A DNA stretch of 64,000 nucleotides from Kibdelosporangium aridum (GCF_900176515.1 NZ_FWXV01000006.1:434001-498000), one strand, 5' to 3'. Counted from the first letter of the stretch, positions 34,687 to 43,967 are shown. Notes: generated from the sequence alone by a model not told the origin. Program-made: numbers and translations.

Positions 34687-37600
34687 GTGGCCCGTCCGAC
34701 CGGGTGGAGAAGGCGTCCGGTGATCGCTACGGTCACGCTCGTGCTCGTCGCGAGTGTGACGACCGCGGGCACCGCGATCAGCAAACCAAGCGATTTCCCG
34801 CTGGCGGCGAGCCTTCCGGTCAGACAGCTGCCCGGCGCCGACAAGGTTTCCGCGCGTGTTGTCAGCTCGGGGCCGGTGAGCGCGTTCGTCGAGTTCGCCA
34901 AGCGTCCTGCCGTGGACGTCTACAACGAACAGTCCACTAGGGCCGGTGGCAATCGCGAGCAGGCCAAGCGGAAGGCCCGTGAAGCCGCCGACGACATCAG
35001 TCGGACGGCTGACACGCTGTCCGGAGCCCTGAAAACGCGAGACTCGAACGCTCACCTCGTCTACACGACGACCAACGCAGTCGCGGGCATGGTCATCCAC
35101 GCCGATGCGGAAGCGATCCGTGAGCTGGCTGCCAAGCCTGAGGTGCAGTCGATCCGGCCGGTTGTGCCGAAGACACGCACGAACGCCAGCGCCCTCCAGG
35201 TCACCAAGACCCTCACCGCTTGGCAGAACACCGGCAAATTCGGCGACAAGGTCCGGATCGGGATCATCGACGACGGCGTCGACTACACCCACGCCACGTT
35301 CGGCGGCCCCGGCACGCCGGACGCCTACGCCGCGATCGACCGGACCAAGGTCGAAGCCGGCTACTTCCCGACGGAAAAGGTCGTCGGTGGCACGGACCTC
35401 GCGGGCGACCAGTACGACTCCTCCGGCTCACTCGGCTCCAAGGCGCCAGCGCCTGACCCGAACCCGATCTCGTGTGGCGATCACGGCACGCACGTCGCCG
35501 GGACCGCCGCGGGCTTCGGCGTGAACGCCGACGGCACCACATTCCGTGGCGACTACACCAAGCTCAAGACCGACGACATGCGGATCGGCCCCGGCTCCGC
35601 GCCCAAGGCCTTGATCTACGCCATCAAGATCTTCGGCTGTCTCGGCGCGACCGAGCTGACGTCGAAGGCCATGGACTGGGCGCTCGACCCGAACGCCGAC
35701 GGCGACTTCAGCGACCGTCTCGACATCGTCAACATGTCGCTGGGCAGCGACTTCGGTGCGCCGGACGACCCGGACAGCCTGTTCGTCCGCAAGCTGGCGC
35801 GCAATGGCGTGCTGTCGGTCATCGCGGGTGGCAATGGCGGCGATGTGTACGACATCGGCGGTGCGCCCGGTAACACGCCTGAAGCGCTGACCGTCGCGAG
35901 CACACGCGACCCGTACGTGCTGCGAGACGCGGTCGAGGTGACCGCGCCCGCTGACGTCGCGGCAGCTGCGGGAGGCCAGTATGGCTTGGCGTACAAGGAT
36001 TACGACCAGCTGGATCTGACCAAGCCCGTGGTCGCCATGACCACTGAGTCCAACAAGGACGGTTGTGATCCGTTCGCCGAGGTGGACAAGGCGCGAGTCG
36101 CGGGCAAGTTCGTCTGGCTGGAGTGGGAGGCGGACGACTCCGAGCGCCGTTGTGGCTCCGCGGGCCGCACCGCGCACGCGAAGGTCGCGGGGGCGGCCGG
36201 GGTGCTGTTGCCCTCAGCCACGGATCATTTCGACGGGGGTATCGCGGGGCTCGACAGCCTGCCGATCTTCCAGTTCACCGCGACCGCGACCAAGCCGCTG
36301 CTGCCCGCATTGCAGGCGGGCACGCTGACCGTGCGGATGCTCGGCTCGAAGCGTGGGACGTACAAGAGCCACTCACCCGAGATCAACGACACGCCAAGCG
36401 TTTTCACTTCACGCGGAGTACGCGGCCCGGCCGTGAAGCCCGACGTGGCTGCGCCCGGTGACACGATCGCGTCGGCGCTGTCCGGAAGCGGCAACCAGAC
36501 CTTGGTGATCAGCGGGACCTCGATGGCCACGCCACTCGTCGCCGGGATCGCCGCGCTCGTACGGCAGGCGCACCCGGACTGGTCGGTCGAGGAGGTCAAA
36601 GCCGCGGTGATGAACACGGCGGGCGATGACGTACGCACCGAACCGAACGGGATTCTCCTTGCCCCGCAACGGGTCGGTTCCGGCCGGGCGAACGCGCAGT
36701 CCGCTTTGGACAATCAGGTGCTCGCGATGGTGCTCGAGGCGCCGGGCGCGGTGAGCGTCTCGTTCGGCACTGTCGAGGCCATGAACCGGATGTCTGTCGC
36801 TCGGACGGTCAAGCTGGTCAACAAGGGCAGCAAGCCCGCCGAGTTCGACGTGGCCTATCAGGAAATCACCAAGACCCCCGGTGTCCGCTACGAAGTCTCG
36901 CGTGGCCCGGTCCGCGTGCCGCCGCGCGGTACCGCGGCCGTGACGGTCACGCTACGCGTCGACGACCCGCTCGCGATGCGCAAGACGATCGACCCGACCG
37001 TCGCACCGGTACAGGAGGACTACGCCCGGCAGTTCGTCGCCGACGCCTCTGGCAGGCTCGTGCTGACCCCGAAGTCCGGTCCGGCACTGCGGGTTCCGGT
37101 GTACGCGGCGCCAAAGCCGGTCGCCAAGCTCAGCACCGAGCCGCAGGTCAGCTTCGACAGCAGGGAACAGGCCCTGCTGGCGCTGCGCGGCAAGGGACTG
37201 GCTCAAGGCGAGGGTCGCGAGTCGTACCGTTCGCTGATCAGTGTGCTGGAGTTGCAGGCGACGTCGCCGCAGTTGCCGTCGTGCCGTCGCAATCTGACAA
37301 AGGGTTGCACGGTCAACGACACCGCCAAGGGCGGCGATCTGAGGTACGTCGGCGTTGCGTCCACCGCACCCTATGCGGTCGAACAAGGCAAACCGGAGAA
37401 TGCGATCCTCGCCTTCGGCATCGCGACTTGGGGGAACTGGTACAACGTTGGCAGCAACACGGTTCCGTACGTCGACATCGACACGAACGGTGACGGCAAG
37501 TGGGACTTCGAAGCGGCAGTGACGAAGCTCACCGGCACGGATGTCTGGGTGGTGAACACAGTGGACTTGGCAAAGCCCGGCACCCCGTCGGTGGCGCGCG

Positions 37601-38001
37601 TGGCTTTGAACGGGTCGCTGGGCGACGTGGACACCGGTGTGTTCGACACGAACGTGGCCGTGTTGCCGGTGCCGCTCAAGGCGATCGGCATCGACCCGGC
37701 CGCGGGCTCCGCGCGGATCTCGTACTCCGTGGGAGTGGCCGGGTACTACAGCCCGCCCGGTGCCGGCACCAACCTGATCGACAGCGTGGAAGGGATGTCG
37801 TTCGACCCGCTCAAGCCAGGTCTGCGGGCGACCGGTCAAGGCGAGGACGCGCTCGTGTTTCTCGCCAAGCCGGGAACAGCGCTGTCCATCAGGCGGGACA
37901 AGGCCGTGCTCAGTCTCGACAAGTCGGAAGGCCTGCTGGTTCTGAGCCACCACAATGCGACCGGTGATCGTGCCGCGGTGGTGCGGATTCCCGCACAATG
38001 A
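34687..38001 (+). CDS. Secreted S8-family subtilisin-like serine protease
   Basis: Large extracellular protease of 1,104 aa. The Sec signal peptide (RRRPVIATVTLVLVASVTTAGTA) is at residues 8-30; a propeptide-like region follows to about 180. The catalytic triad is readable: Asp195 (IIDDGVDYTH), His266 (GDHGTHVAGT) and Ser612 (ISGTSMATPLVAG). A PA-like insertion is present at about 438-550, with Cys residues in KDGCDPF and RRCGSAG. After residue 650 comes a Fn3-like/C-terminal region with further beta-rich domains up to 1104, including DTNGDGKWDF near 936, a calcium-loop-like motif. GTG 34687 with GAGTGAGG upstream is preferred. Inserted between serA and leuB, adjacent in M. tuberculosis. Confidence 0.9.
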   Translation: MARPTGWRRRPVIATVTLVLVASVTTAGTAISKPSDFPLAASLPVRQLPGADKVSARVVSSGPVSAFVEFAKRPAVDVYNEQSTRAGGNREQAKRKAREAADDISRTADTLSGALKTRDSNAHLVYTTTNAVAGMVIHADAEAIRELAAKPEVQSIRPVVPKTRTNASALQVTKTLTAWQNTGKFGDKVRIGIIDDGVDYTHATFGGPGTPDAYAAIDRTKVEAGYFPTEKVVGGTDLAGDQYDSSGSLGSKAPAPDPNPISCGDHGTHVAGTAAGFGVNADGTTFRGDYTKLKTDDMRIGPGSAPKALIYAIKIFGCLGATELTSKAMDWALDPNADGDFSDRLDIVNMSLGSDFGAPDDPDSLFVRKLARNGVLSVIAGGNGGDVYDIGGAPGNTPEALTVASTRDPYVLRDAVEVTAPADVAAAAGGQYGLAYKDYDQLDLTKPVVAMTTESNKDGCDPFAEVDKARVAGKFVWLEWEADDSERRCGSAGRTAHAKVAGAAGVLLPSATDHFDGGIAGLDSLPIFQFTATATKPLLPALQAGTLTVRMLGSKRGTYKSHSPEINDTPSVFTSRGVRGPAVKPDVAAPGDTIASALSGSGNQTLVISGTSMATPLVAGIAALVRQAHPDWSVEEVKAAVMNTAGDDVRTEPNGILLAPQRVGSGRANAQSALDNQVLAMVLEAPGAVSVSFGTVEAMNRMSVARTVKLVNKGSKPAEFDVAYQEITKTPGVRYEVSRGPVRVPPRGTAAVTVTLRVDDPLAMRKTIDPTVAPVQEDYARQFVADASGRLVLTPKSGPALRVPVYAAPKPVAKLSTEPQVSFDSREQALLALRGKGLAQGEGRESYRSLISVLELQATSPQLPSCRRNLTKGCTVNDTAKGGDLRYVGVASTAPYAVEQGKPENAILAFGIATWGNWYNVGSNTVPYVDIDTNGDGKWDFEAAVTKLTGTDVWVVNTVDLAKPGTPSVARVALNGSLGDVDTGVFDTNVAVLPVPLKAIGIDPAAGSARISYSVGVAGYYSPPGAGTNLIDSVEGMSFDPLKPGLRATGQGEDALVFLAKPGTALSIRRDKAVLSLDKSEGLLVLSHHNATGDRAAVVRIPAQ

Positions 38002-38126
38002 GATTTCGTGATCCGAAAGGGGGACCCCCAAAGCGTGGTCGAGGTACGGATGACCGGGTGGGTGCGGGTAGCCTTCCCTGAACTGTGTGGCCCGAAGGCT
38101 GGGCCTGTATCCACGGAGGTGTCTGC

Positions 38127-39170
38127 ATGCGGCTCGCGGTGATCCCCGGTGACGGGATCGGGCCGGAAGTGATCGCCGAGGCCCTCAAGGTGCTCGGCGA
38201 GGTCATTCCGAGTGCTGAGATCACCCGGTACGACCTTGGGGCCGCTCGATGGCACGCGACGGGGGAGTTGCTGCCAGAGTCGGTTCTCGGCGAACTCCGG
38301 GAACATGACGCGATCCTGCTCGGCGCGGTCGGTGATCCGTCGGTGCCGAGCGGAATTCTGGAGCGGGGCCTGCTGCTGCGGCTGCGCTTCGAACTCGACC
38401 ACCATGTGAACCTGCGCCCGGCGCGGCTGTACCCGGGCGTGCGCAGCCCGATCGCCGACCCGGGTGACATCGACATGATCGTCGTCCGTGAGGGCACGGA
38501 AGGCCTCTACGCGGGCAACGGCGGACTGTTGCGCAAGGACACACCGCACGAGATCGCGACCGAGGTCAGCGTGAACACGTCGTTCGGCGTGGAACGCGTT
38601 GTCCGCGACGCGTTCGCCCGTGCCGCGGCCCGCCCACGCAAGCACTTGACCCTCGTGCACAAGACAAACGTGCTCGCGCACGCGGGTTCTTTGTGGTCAC
38701 GGGTGGTCGAGGAGGTGTCGCTGCAGCACCCGGATGTGACTGTGGCGTACCAGCACGTGGACGCGACGACCATTCACATGGTCACCGACCCCGGCCGGTT
38801 CGACGTGATCGTCACCGACAACTTGTTCGGCGACATCCTCACGGACCTCGCGGCGGCGGTGACCGGTGGCATCGGCCTCGCGGCGTCCGGCAACCTCGAC
38901 ATCACCCGGCGCAACCCGAGCATGTTCGAGCCGGTGCACGGCAGCGCCCCGGACATCGCGGGCCAGGGCGTGGCGGACCCGACGGCCGCGGTGCTGTCGG
39001 TCGCGCTGCTGTTGGATCACCTGGGTGAGCGGGAAGCGGCGCGGCGGATCGAGGCCTCGGTGGCCTTCGACCTGGCGACCCGCGACCACTCCTCACCCGG
39101 CGGCACGTACGCGATCGGCGACCGGCTCGCCGCGCTGGTCTCGTCGAACTCCTCGCGCACGACTGCGTAG
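38127..39170 (+). CDS. leuB: 3-isopropylmalate dehydrogenase
   Basis: Decarboxylating NAD-dependent dehydrogenase of 347 aa, third step of leucine synthesis. It opens with LAVIPGDGIGPEVIAEAL; the substrate-binding Arg region is GLLLRLRFELDHHVNLRPARLY; the Lys and Tyr region VVREGTEGLYAGNGG and metal-binding Asp in TDNLFGDILTDLAAAVTGGIGLAASGN and MFEPVHGSAPDIAGQ are intact. ATG 38127 follows ACGGAGGTG at 38113-38121; the frame is open to 38085 but the ribosome site decides. leuCD are elsewhere in the window. Confidence 0.95.
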   Translation: MRLAVIPGDGIGPEVIAEALKVLGEVIPSAEITRYDLGAARWHATGELLPESVLGELREHDAILLGAVGDPSVPSGILERGLLLRLRFELDHHVNLRPARLYPGVRSPIADPGDIDMIVVREGTEGLYAGNGGLLRKDTPHEIATEVSVNTSFGVERVVRDAFARAAARPRKHLTLVHKTNVLAHAGSLWSRVVEEVSLQHPDVTVAYQHVDATTIHMVTDPGRFDVIVTDNLFGDILTDLAAAVTGGIGLAASGNLDITRRNPSMFEPVHGSAPDIAGQGVADPTAAVLSVALLLDHLGEREAARRIEASVAFDLATRDHSSPGGTYAIGDRLAALVSSNSSRTTA

Positions 39171-39183
39171 TTTTCGCAGCTCA

Positions 39184-39217
39184 AAGGCCGCCTTCACGAT
39201 CTCGTGGAGGCGGCCTT
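39184..39217 (+). terminator. leuB terminator
   Basis: AAGGCCGCCTTCACGA (39184-39199) pairs with 39202-39217 with one G-U, 13 bases after the leuB stop; the arm ends CCTT and then CGCTGG. A factor-independent terminator without a long T tract. Confidence 0.75.
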
Positions 39218-39336
39218 CGCTGGTTTGAGGCATCATCCCCGGCGCCCGCGAGTACACAGTGGACTGACGACGTGAGCACGGTGGCGGGGGTTCGGGCAAT
39301 AGAGAGCCGGTTGGTACAGAGAGCTGGTGAGATGTG

Positions 39337-39918
39337 ATGGCGGAGAATTGGAACGGGCCACCGATCGGATATTTCGCGGAGATCATTCCGGTCCAGCGTG
39401 TGGCGGCCCGATCAGACGTCGCAGTCGTAGTGCTCGTCGAGGTGCGGTGCTATCGCCAAGGCATCCTCTTCGAGCTCGTCGCAGCAACAGCGCGTACGCA
39501 CCCGACGATGGACAATGAAGCCGACCAGTTCATCCACACGATCAGCCCGCCGATGTCGCAGGAGGAACCGCGCGACGAATTTCTCCGGTTCTATGTTTCC
39601 GGCCCCGGGATCACCGCGTCCAGCGCGGACGCTGTCCGGTTCCGCCGTCAGGCCATGGCTCCAGGAGATGGAGAATTCGTCCTGAACCCTGTCGCAGGTC
39701 GAGGGCGTTTCGGGCCGACGGTGTTCGAGTATCGCCAACCGCTCTGGTTGTCGCCGTTGCCACCACCACAGCCCTTCGACCTGGTCACCGAGTGGCCTGC
39801 GCACGGGATCGCGGACTCCCGTTTCACCCTGGACGGGCAGTACCTGGTCCGAGCAGCGGAGAACTCATCGTCCTTCTGGCCGATGTCCCCACCGGATGAA
39901 CCTGGTGTGGAGGAGTGA
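39337..39918 (+). CDS. Hypothetical protein
   Basis: A protein of 193 aa that I cannot assign. It contains IGYFAEIIPVQRVAARSDVAVVVLVEVRCYRQGILFELVAATA, a long beta-rich stretch near the N-terminus, then a region from EPRDEFLRFYVSGPGI to the end with Pro-rich SPLPPPQPFDL and a C-terminal GIADSRFTLDGQYLVRAAENSSSFWP. No signal peptide, membrane segment or catalytic motif stands out. GTG 39334 and ATG 39337 are adjacent; either could be used. GGTGAG lies just upstream. It lies alone between leuB and a frameshifted lipoprotein gene; the 275 bases after it show no further gene. Confidence 0.6.
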   Translation: MAENWNGPPIGYFAEIIPVQRVAARSDVAVVVLVEVRCYRQGILFELVAATARTHPTMDNEADQFIHTISPPMSQEEPRDEFLRFYVSGPGITASSADAVRFRRQAMAPGDGEFVLNPVAGRGRFGPTVFEYRQPLWLSPLPPPQPFDLVTEWPAHGIADSRFTLDGQYLVRAAENSSSFWPMSPPDEPGVEE

Positions 39919-40193
39919 TCTCGATACCACAGACTTACCGCCTGTACTGGCCGATGAACGCCGTCGGCGCCTGGACGCAGCAACAACAGCGGTGACAGCA
40001 GATCGGTTGTGGCGCAATCACTTCCGGAAGGTTGAGCTTGCTGTGCGATGCCGTTCGTGAGGGCATGCTCGCCCTTGGACCAGTGGGCACTGGAGAACGG
40101 CCAAGTGCGTCATCGGCCTGAGTCATGGCGGCGTTCGCGGGCATTTCGGCGAATTCGCTTCGCCGGGGTGTCCGCGAGAGTATTTTGCGGCGA

Positions 40194-40960
40194 ATGATGC
40201 GGATCCTGGGGCTGGTCGTTCTGCTTCTCGCTGGGTGTGGCGTGCGGGGTGCGCCTGAGCAGGCGCCGCCGGGTTCGCTTGAGGCGTGACTGAGCGGATG
40301 CGTGAAGCGACGTCGGTCAGGTTCGACGTCGAGTTCAAGTCGGAAGGCCGTCGGTCCTGGTGGTGGACGCGCAAAGGTGAGATGAGCCCCTTGTCCAAGG
40401 GGCGGCATACGCAGGGGACGCCGGAACCGACTCAACGGATGATCGAGCGCGTCAAGTCGTTCTACTCCGACGCGGTGTTGGAGTCCGTGGCGATCGAGCG
40501 GTTCTCGCGCGAGATCTATCTGCAGGACACGCGGTTGACCCTGCCGCAGGGCAAGCGCTGGGTGAAGCTGGATCTCAACACGTTCCCGAATGTCGAACGG
40601 GATGTGGTGATGACCTTGAACGACTTGCATCCCGGCAGCGTGTTCACCGACCTCGACCCCAGGACACTGGTCATTTCGCAGGGCACCGACGACCAGGGCG
40701 TGTGGCGGTACGAGCTCACCGCGGCCGCGAATGTCGAGTCCAATCCGAACACCGCACGCAAGAAGCCCGTCGAGGCGACGGTGTGGGTCAACCACGACGG
40801 GTTGCCGGTGAAGGTCGAACAGCGGTCGACCGGCGACGACGGCAACAGGAACACCAAGGTCACCAAGTATTCCGACTGGGACGCGACGCCTCCGGTCGAG
40901 CTACCGCCTGCTGCTGAGATCGCCGACGCCAAGACCGCGACGTGGACTGACCGCTACTGA
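40194..40960 (+). pseudogene. Lipoprotein (LppX/LolA-like) split by a one-base frameshift
   Basis: The first frame, from ATG 40194 to a TGA at 40287-40289, encodes a signal peptide and lipobox (MMRILGLVVLLLAGC, then GVRGAPEQAPPGSLEA). The second frame, GTG 40286 to 40960, continues with VTERMREATSVRFDVEF and a 224-aa mature domain like LppX/LolA-fold lipoproteins (ending TKYSDWDATPPVELPPAAEIAD). One missing G at about 40286 explains the split: SLEA-VTERMREA reads as one natural helix. Alternatively the GTGA overlap couples two products, but the mature half would then lack any export signal. The cause may be mutation, sequencing error or programmed slippage. Confidence 0.7.
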
Positions 40961-41022
40961 TGCGTCCCACGACCTGGGAGCGCCAGACCGGGGAGTGGTA
41001 TTCGGACTCACGATGTGGTTTC

Positions 41023-41076
41023 ATGCTCACCATGACCGCGTATGCCGTGATCATTATCGACCAGCGCGCTGGGTAG
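41023..41076 (+). CDS. cimA leader peptide with Val-Ile-Ile-Ile run
   Basis: A 17-codon frame, MLTMTAYAVIIIDQRAG, ending 94 bases before cimA. An internal ATG at 41032 gives a 14-aa version. The run of one Val and three Ile codons (41047-41058) lies just ahead of a hairpin arm, as in attenuator leaders. Since citramalate synthase makes 2-ketobutyrate for isoleucine, Ile-codon stalling is the expected sensor. No ribosome site is obvious. Confidence 0.72.
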   Translation: MLTMTAYAVIIIDQRAG

Positions 41077-41128
41077 CTGAGCTCCACACCCGGCGCGCCG
41101 ACCTCTCGCATCCTGCGGGAGGTTTTTT
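41064..41128 (+). promoter_or_regulatory. cimA transcription attenuator
   Basis: Region 1 GCGCGCTGGGT (41064-41074) lies at the end of the leader peptide and pairs with region 2 ACCCGGCGCGC (41088-41098) with one G-U. Region 3 ACCTCTCGCA (41101-41110) pairs with region 4 TGCGGGAGGT (41114-41123), loop TCC, followed by TTTTTT (41123-41128): a classic intrinsic terminator. The 2:3 antiterminator alternative is weaker than in ilvB. Stalling at the Ile codons should let transcription continue into cimA. Confidence 0.72.
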
Positions 41129-41170
41129 GTTTGTCCGGCACCGCTCGACAGCCCACCACCAGGAGAGACC

Positions 41171-42802
41171 GTGACCCGCACGACCCCGGCCGGCACACCG
41201 CTCGGCGACGACTTCCACGTGTACGACACGACGTTGCGGGACGGGGCGCAGCGCGAGGGCATTTCCTACTCGGCTGCGGACAAGCTGGCAGTCGCGAGGT
41301 TGCTGGACGAGTTGGGCGTCGGGTTCATCGAAGGTGGCTGGCCGGGTGCGTTGCCCAAGGACACGGAGTTCTTCGCGCGTGCGGCCGAGGGGGAGCTGGA
41401 GCTCAAGCACGCCGCTCTTGTCGCGTTTGGATCGACCCGCAAAGCCGGGACCACGGCCGCGGAAGACCCGCAGGTCCGGGCACTGCTGGACTCACAGGCA
41501 CCGGTGGTGACGTTGGTCGCGAAGTCCGACCTGCGGCACATCAAGCTGGCGCTGAAGACCGATGTGGACGAAGCGTGCGAGATGGTCCGTGACACGGTCG
41601 CGTTCCTCGTCGGCGAGGGCCGCCGGGTTTTCCTTGACGCGGAGCACTTCTTCGACGGCTACGCCTACGATTCCGACACAGCGCTGAGGGTGCTCACGGC
41701 CGGTGTGGACGGTGGCGCGGACGTGGTCGTGTTGTGCGACACCAACGGTGGCCAGTTGCCGTTGCAGCTGGCCGACACAGTCAGGGAAGTGATCGACCGG
41801 ACCGGGTTCCGGGTCGGCATCCACTGCCAGGACGACACTTCATGCGCGGTCGCGAACTCCATCGCGGCTGTGCAGGCGGGCGCGACGCACGTGCAGTGCA
41901 CCGCCAACGGATACGGCGAACGAGCAGGCAATGCCGATTTGTTCGCCGTCGTCGGGAATCTCGTGACCAAGCTCGGCATGCCGGTGCTACCCACCGAATG
42001 CGTGCCCGAGCTCACCCGGGTCTCCCATGCTCTTGCCGAGATCGCGAATCTCGCACCCGACACCCACCAGGCCTACGTCGGGTCGTCAGCGTTCGCCCAC
42101 AAGGCGGGCCTGCACGCGAGCGCGATCAAAGTCGATCCGGAGCTGTACAACCACATCGATCCGGCCGTCGTCGGCAACGACATGCGGGTACTGGTCACCG
42201 AGATGGCCGGTCGGGCCAGCCTGGAGCTCAAGGGACGTGAGCTCGGGGTTGACCTGGCCGGCCGACCGGCGGCGCTGTCAGGAGCGGTCCGCAAGGTGAA
42301 GGAGATGGAAGCGCGCGGCTGGTCGTTCGAAGCCGCGGACGCGTCATTGGAGTTGTTGCTGCGCGCGCAGGTCGCGGAGGCGGATCAGTCCCCTGTGGAC
42401 ACGCCCCCGTTCGTGCTGGAGTCGTACCGGGTGATCCTGGACCACCACGTCGGCGGCACGGTCGTGTCGGAGGCGACGGTGAAGGTGCACGTCGCGGGCG
42501 AACGCGTGATCGCGACAGCGGAAGGGAATGGTCCGGTGCACGCGTTGGACGCGGCGCTGCGCAAGGCGCTGGTGCCGCATCTGCCGTGGCTGGACCAGGT
42601 GGAGCTGGCGGACTACAAGGTCCGGATTCTCACGGAACACCCAGGCACGGACGCTGTCACCCGTGTCCTCGTGGAGTCGACGGATGGTCAGCGTGAATGG
42701 ACCACGGTCGGCGTGCACGGGAACATCGTCGAGGCGAGTTGGCTGGCGCTGTGTGACGCGTTGGTGCACAAGGCACTGCGGGTCAGTACGTCAGTGTCCT
42801 GA
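41171..42802 (+). CDS. cimA: Citramalate synthase
   Basis: HMGL-like enzyme of 543 aa that condenses pyruvate and acetyl-CoA to (R)-citramalate, entering the threonine-independent isoleucine route. The N-terminal TIM barrel shows VYDTTLRDGAQREGISYSAADK; metal-ligand and catalytic residues are in YDTTLRDG, VGIHCQDDTSCAVANS and GYGERAGNADL. The C-terminal third is a LeuA-type regulatory domain where isoleucine probably binds. 2-isopropylmalate synthase is the main alternative, but the length, motifs and the adjacent Ile-codon leader favour CimA. AGGAGAG precedes GTG 41171. Confidence 0.88.
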   Translation: MTRTTPAGTPLGDDFHVYDTTLRDGAQREGISYSAADKLAVARLLDELGVGFIEGGWPGALPKDTEFFARAAEGELELKHAALVAFGSTRKAGTTAAEDPQVRALLDSQAPVVTLVAKSDLRHIKLALKTDVDEACEMVRDTVAFLVGEGRRVFLDAEHFFDGYAYDSDTALRVLTAGVDGGADVVVLCDTNGGQLPLQLADTVREVIDRTGFRVGIHCQDDTSCAVANSIAAVQAGATHVQCTANGYGERAGNADLFAVVGNLVTKLGMPVLPTECVPELTRVSHALAEIANLAPDTHQAYVGSSAFAHKAGLHASAIKVDPELYNHIDPAVVGNDMRVLVTEMAGRASLELKGRELGVDLAGRPAALSGAVRKVKEMEARGWSFEAADASLELLLRAQVAEADQSPVDTPPFVLESYRVILDHHVGGTVVSEATVKVHVAGERVIATAEGNGPVHALDAALRKALVPHLPWLDQVELADYKVRILTEHPGTDAVTRVLVESTDGQREWTTVGVHGNIVEASWLALCDALVHKALRVSTSVS

Positions 42803-43049
42803 GGAACGAGGACCAGGCGGCTCGGTCGAAGGAGAGGATCGGGCCGCCAGAGTTCTTGGAGTCACGAGTGGCGACACGGTCAGGGAGGGTGGCGACCTCG
42901 ACACAATCGCCGTTGTTGCCGCTGAAGCTACTCTTGGCCCAAGCAACTTCGACGCAGGTGCCGTTGTTGCCACTGAAGGAGCTTTTCATCCAAGCAACCT
43001 CGACGCAGGCTCCGTTGTTGGCGCTGTAGCTGCTCTTCCTCCATCGCAT
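42783..43049 (-). CDS. DUF397 protein with a triplicated motif
   Basis: A protein of 88 aa. The DUF397 N-terminal motif occurs three times in tandem: WRKSSYSANNGACVEVA, WMKSSFSGNNGTCVEVA and WAKSSFSGNNGDCVEVA, units of 17 aa (51 bp). The usual C-terminal part, RVATRDSKNSGGPILSFDRAAWSSFLRTL, occurs once. GGAGGG precedes the ATG at 43049. It is downstream of, and on the same strand as, the XRE/DUF5753 regulator, 20 bases away, the typical DUF397 pairing. The 3' end overlaps the cimA 3' end on the other strand. Confidence 0.85.
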   Translation of the reverse strand: MRWRKSSYSANNGACVEVAWMKSSFSGNNGTCVEVAWAKSSFSGNNGDCVEVATLPDRVATRDSKNSGGPILSFDRAAWSSFLRTLTY

Positions 43050-43069
43050 GGCGCCCTCCAGGATTCAGG

Positions 43070-43906
43070 TCAATCGATCAACCCCCTGATCAGATTCAGT
43101 GATTTCGCAGGGGAGAGAGCGACCGACGTGAGATTCTCGACAACCATTTTATAGGTCTGCACGTCGTCTTGGTCCTGCACATAGACAGCGCCATCCACCC
43201 TTTCGGCGTAGGCGATGGACTGCGCCTGGGCGAAATCCAGCAAGTAGAACCCGCCTGAGGTCGCTGCATGCGGGCCATCCTCAGGGCGGATCGCCTGGAT
43301 AGTCACGTTCGGCATCTTGGCCAAGGTCAGCAAGTGTCGGTACTGCGCTTCCCGAACATCGGGATTCCCAACATTCAGCCGGAGAGCGGCCTCGCCTATC
43401 ACCGCATGCAGATGTAGCGGTGTCTCATCGGTCAGTCGCTTGGCTCGGGCCAAGCGGAAGGACACGAATCTCTCGGTCTGGTCGCGGCGGACAAACCCAG
43501 TCGCATCAGTGATCGCCTGGGCATACTTCTCGGTCTGCAACAGGCCTGGCAGCACCATCGGCTCGAACACGAACTCCGACTCCGCCAAGCCTTCGAGCCC
43601 CACGAAGGTCCTGAACCAGTCGGGAACCAGGTGCTTCCAAGGAGCGAGCCATGACTGGCCGCTGCAGGACCCGGCGAGGGAGGCCATGCGGTCGACATCC
43701 CGTTGCGGCGCACCATAAACAGTCATCAGGTTCGCCACATCGTCCGGCCACTGGCCGTACTTCCCAGTTTCCATATGGCCGAGTTTGGGTCTCCCGATTC
43801 CGGACTTCTCGGCTGCCTGCAGGATCGTGAGACCCGCCTTCTTGCGGTAGTGCACCAGCTCAGTGCCCACGAGCCAATGTAGAGCCGGTGGGTCATTTCT
43901 TGTCAT
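43070..43906 (-). CDS. XRE-family HTH regulator with DUF5753 domain
   Basis: Regulator of about 278 aa. The HTH is near the N-terminus (LVHYRKKAGLTILQAAEKSGIGRPKLGHMETGKYG), and the DUF5753 ligand-like domain follows (FEPMVLPGLLQTEKYAQAITDATG, RLARAKRL, VIGEAALRLNVG, SGGFYLLDFAQAQSIAYAERVDGAVYVQ). Paired DUF5753/DUF397 genes are frequent in Streptomyces and relatives and often affect development or secondary metabolism. ATG 43906 starts right before NDPPALHWLVG; ATG 43945 adds 13 residues. Divergent from a small gene at 44000. Confidence 0.87.
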   Translation of the reverse strand: MTRNDPPALHWLVGTELVHYRKKAGLTILQAAEKSGIGRPKLGHMETGKYGQWPDDVANLMTVYGAPQRDVDRMASLAGSCSGQSWLAPWKHLVPDWFRTFVGLEGLAESEFVFEPMVLPGLLQTEKYAQAITDATGFVRRDQTERFVSFRLARAKRLTDETPLHLHAVIGEAALRLNVGNPDVREAQYRHLLTLAKMPNVTIQAIRPEDGPHAATSGGFYLLDFAQAQSIAYAERVDGAVYVQDQDDVQTYKMVVENLTSVALSPAKSLNLIRGLID

Positions 43907-43967
43907 ACCAACATTTTCTGCGCTGATGGGGTCAAGTTTCATCACTCAAAGGTGTCATTGCTGCGAT

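Noticed and set aside
38002..38126. Attenuator before leuB
   Set aside because: No short frame with branched-chain codons and no T-tract terminator is seen; only GGGGGACCCCC without context.
39935..40795. 286-codon minus-strand frame opposite the lipoprotein
   Set aside because: The plus-strand lipoprotein has a clear signal and domain; this frame has neither.
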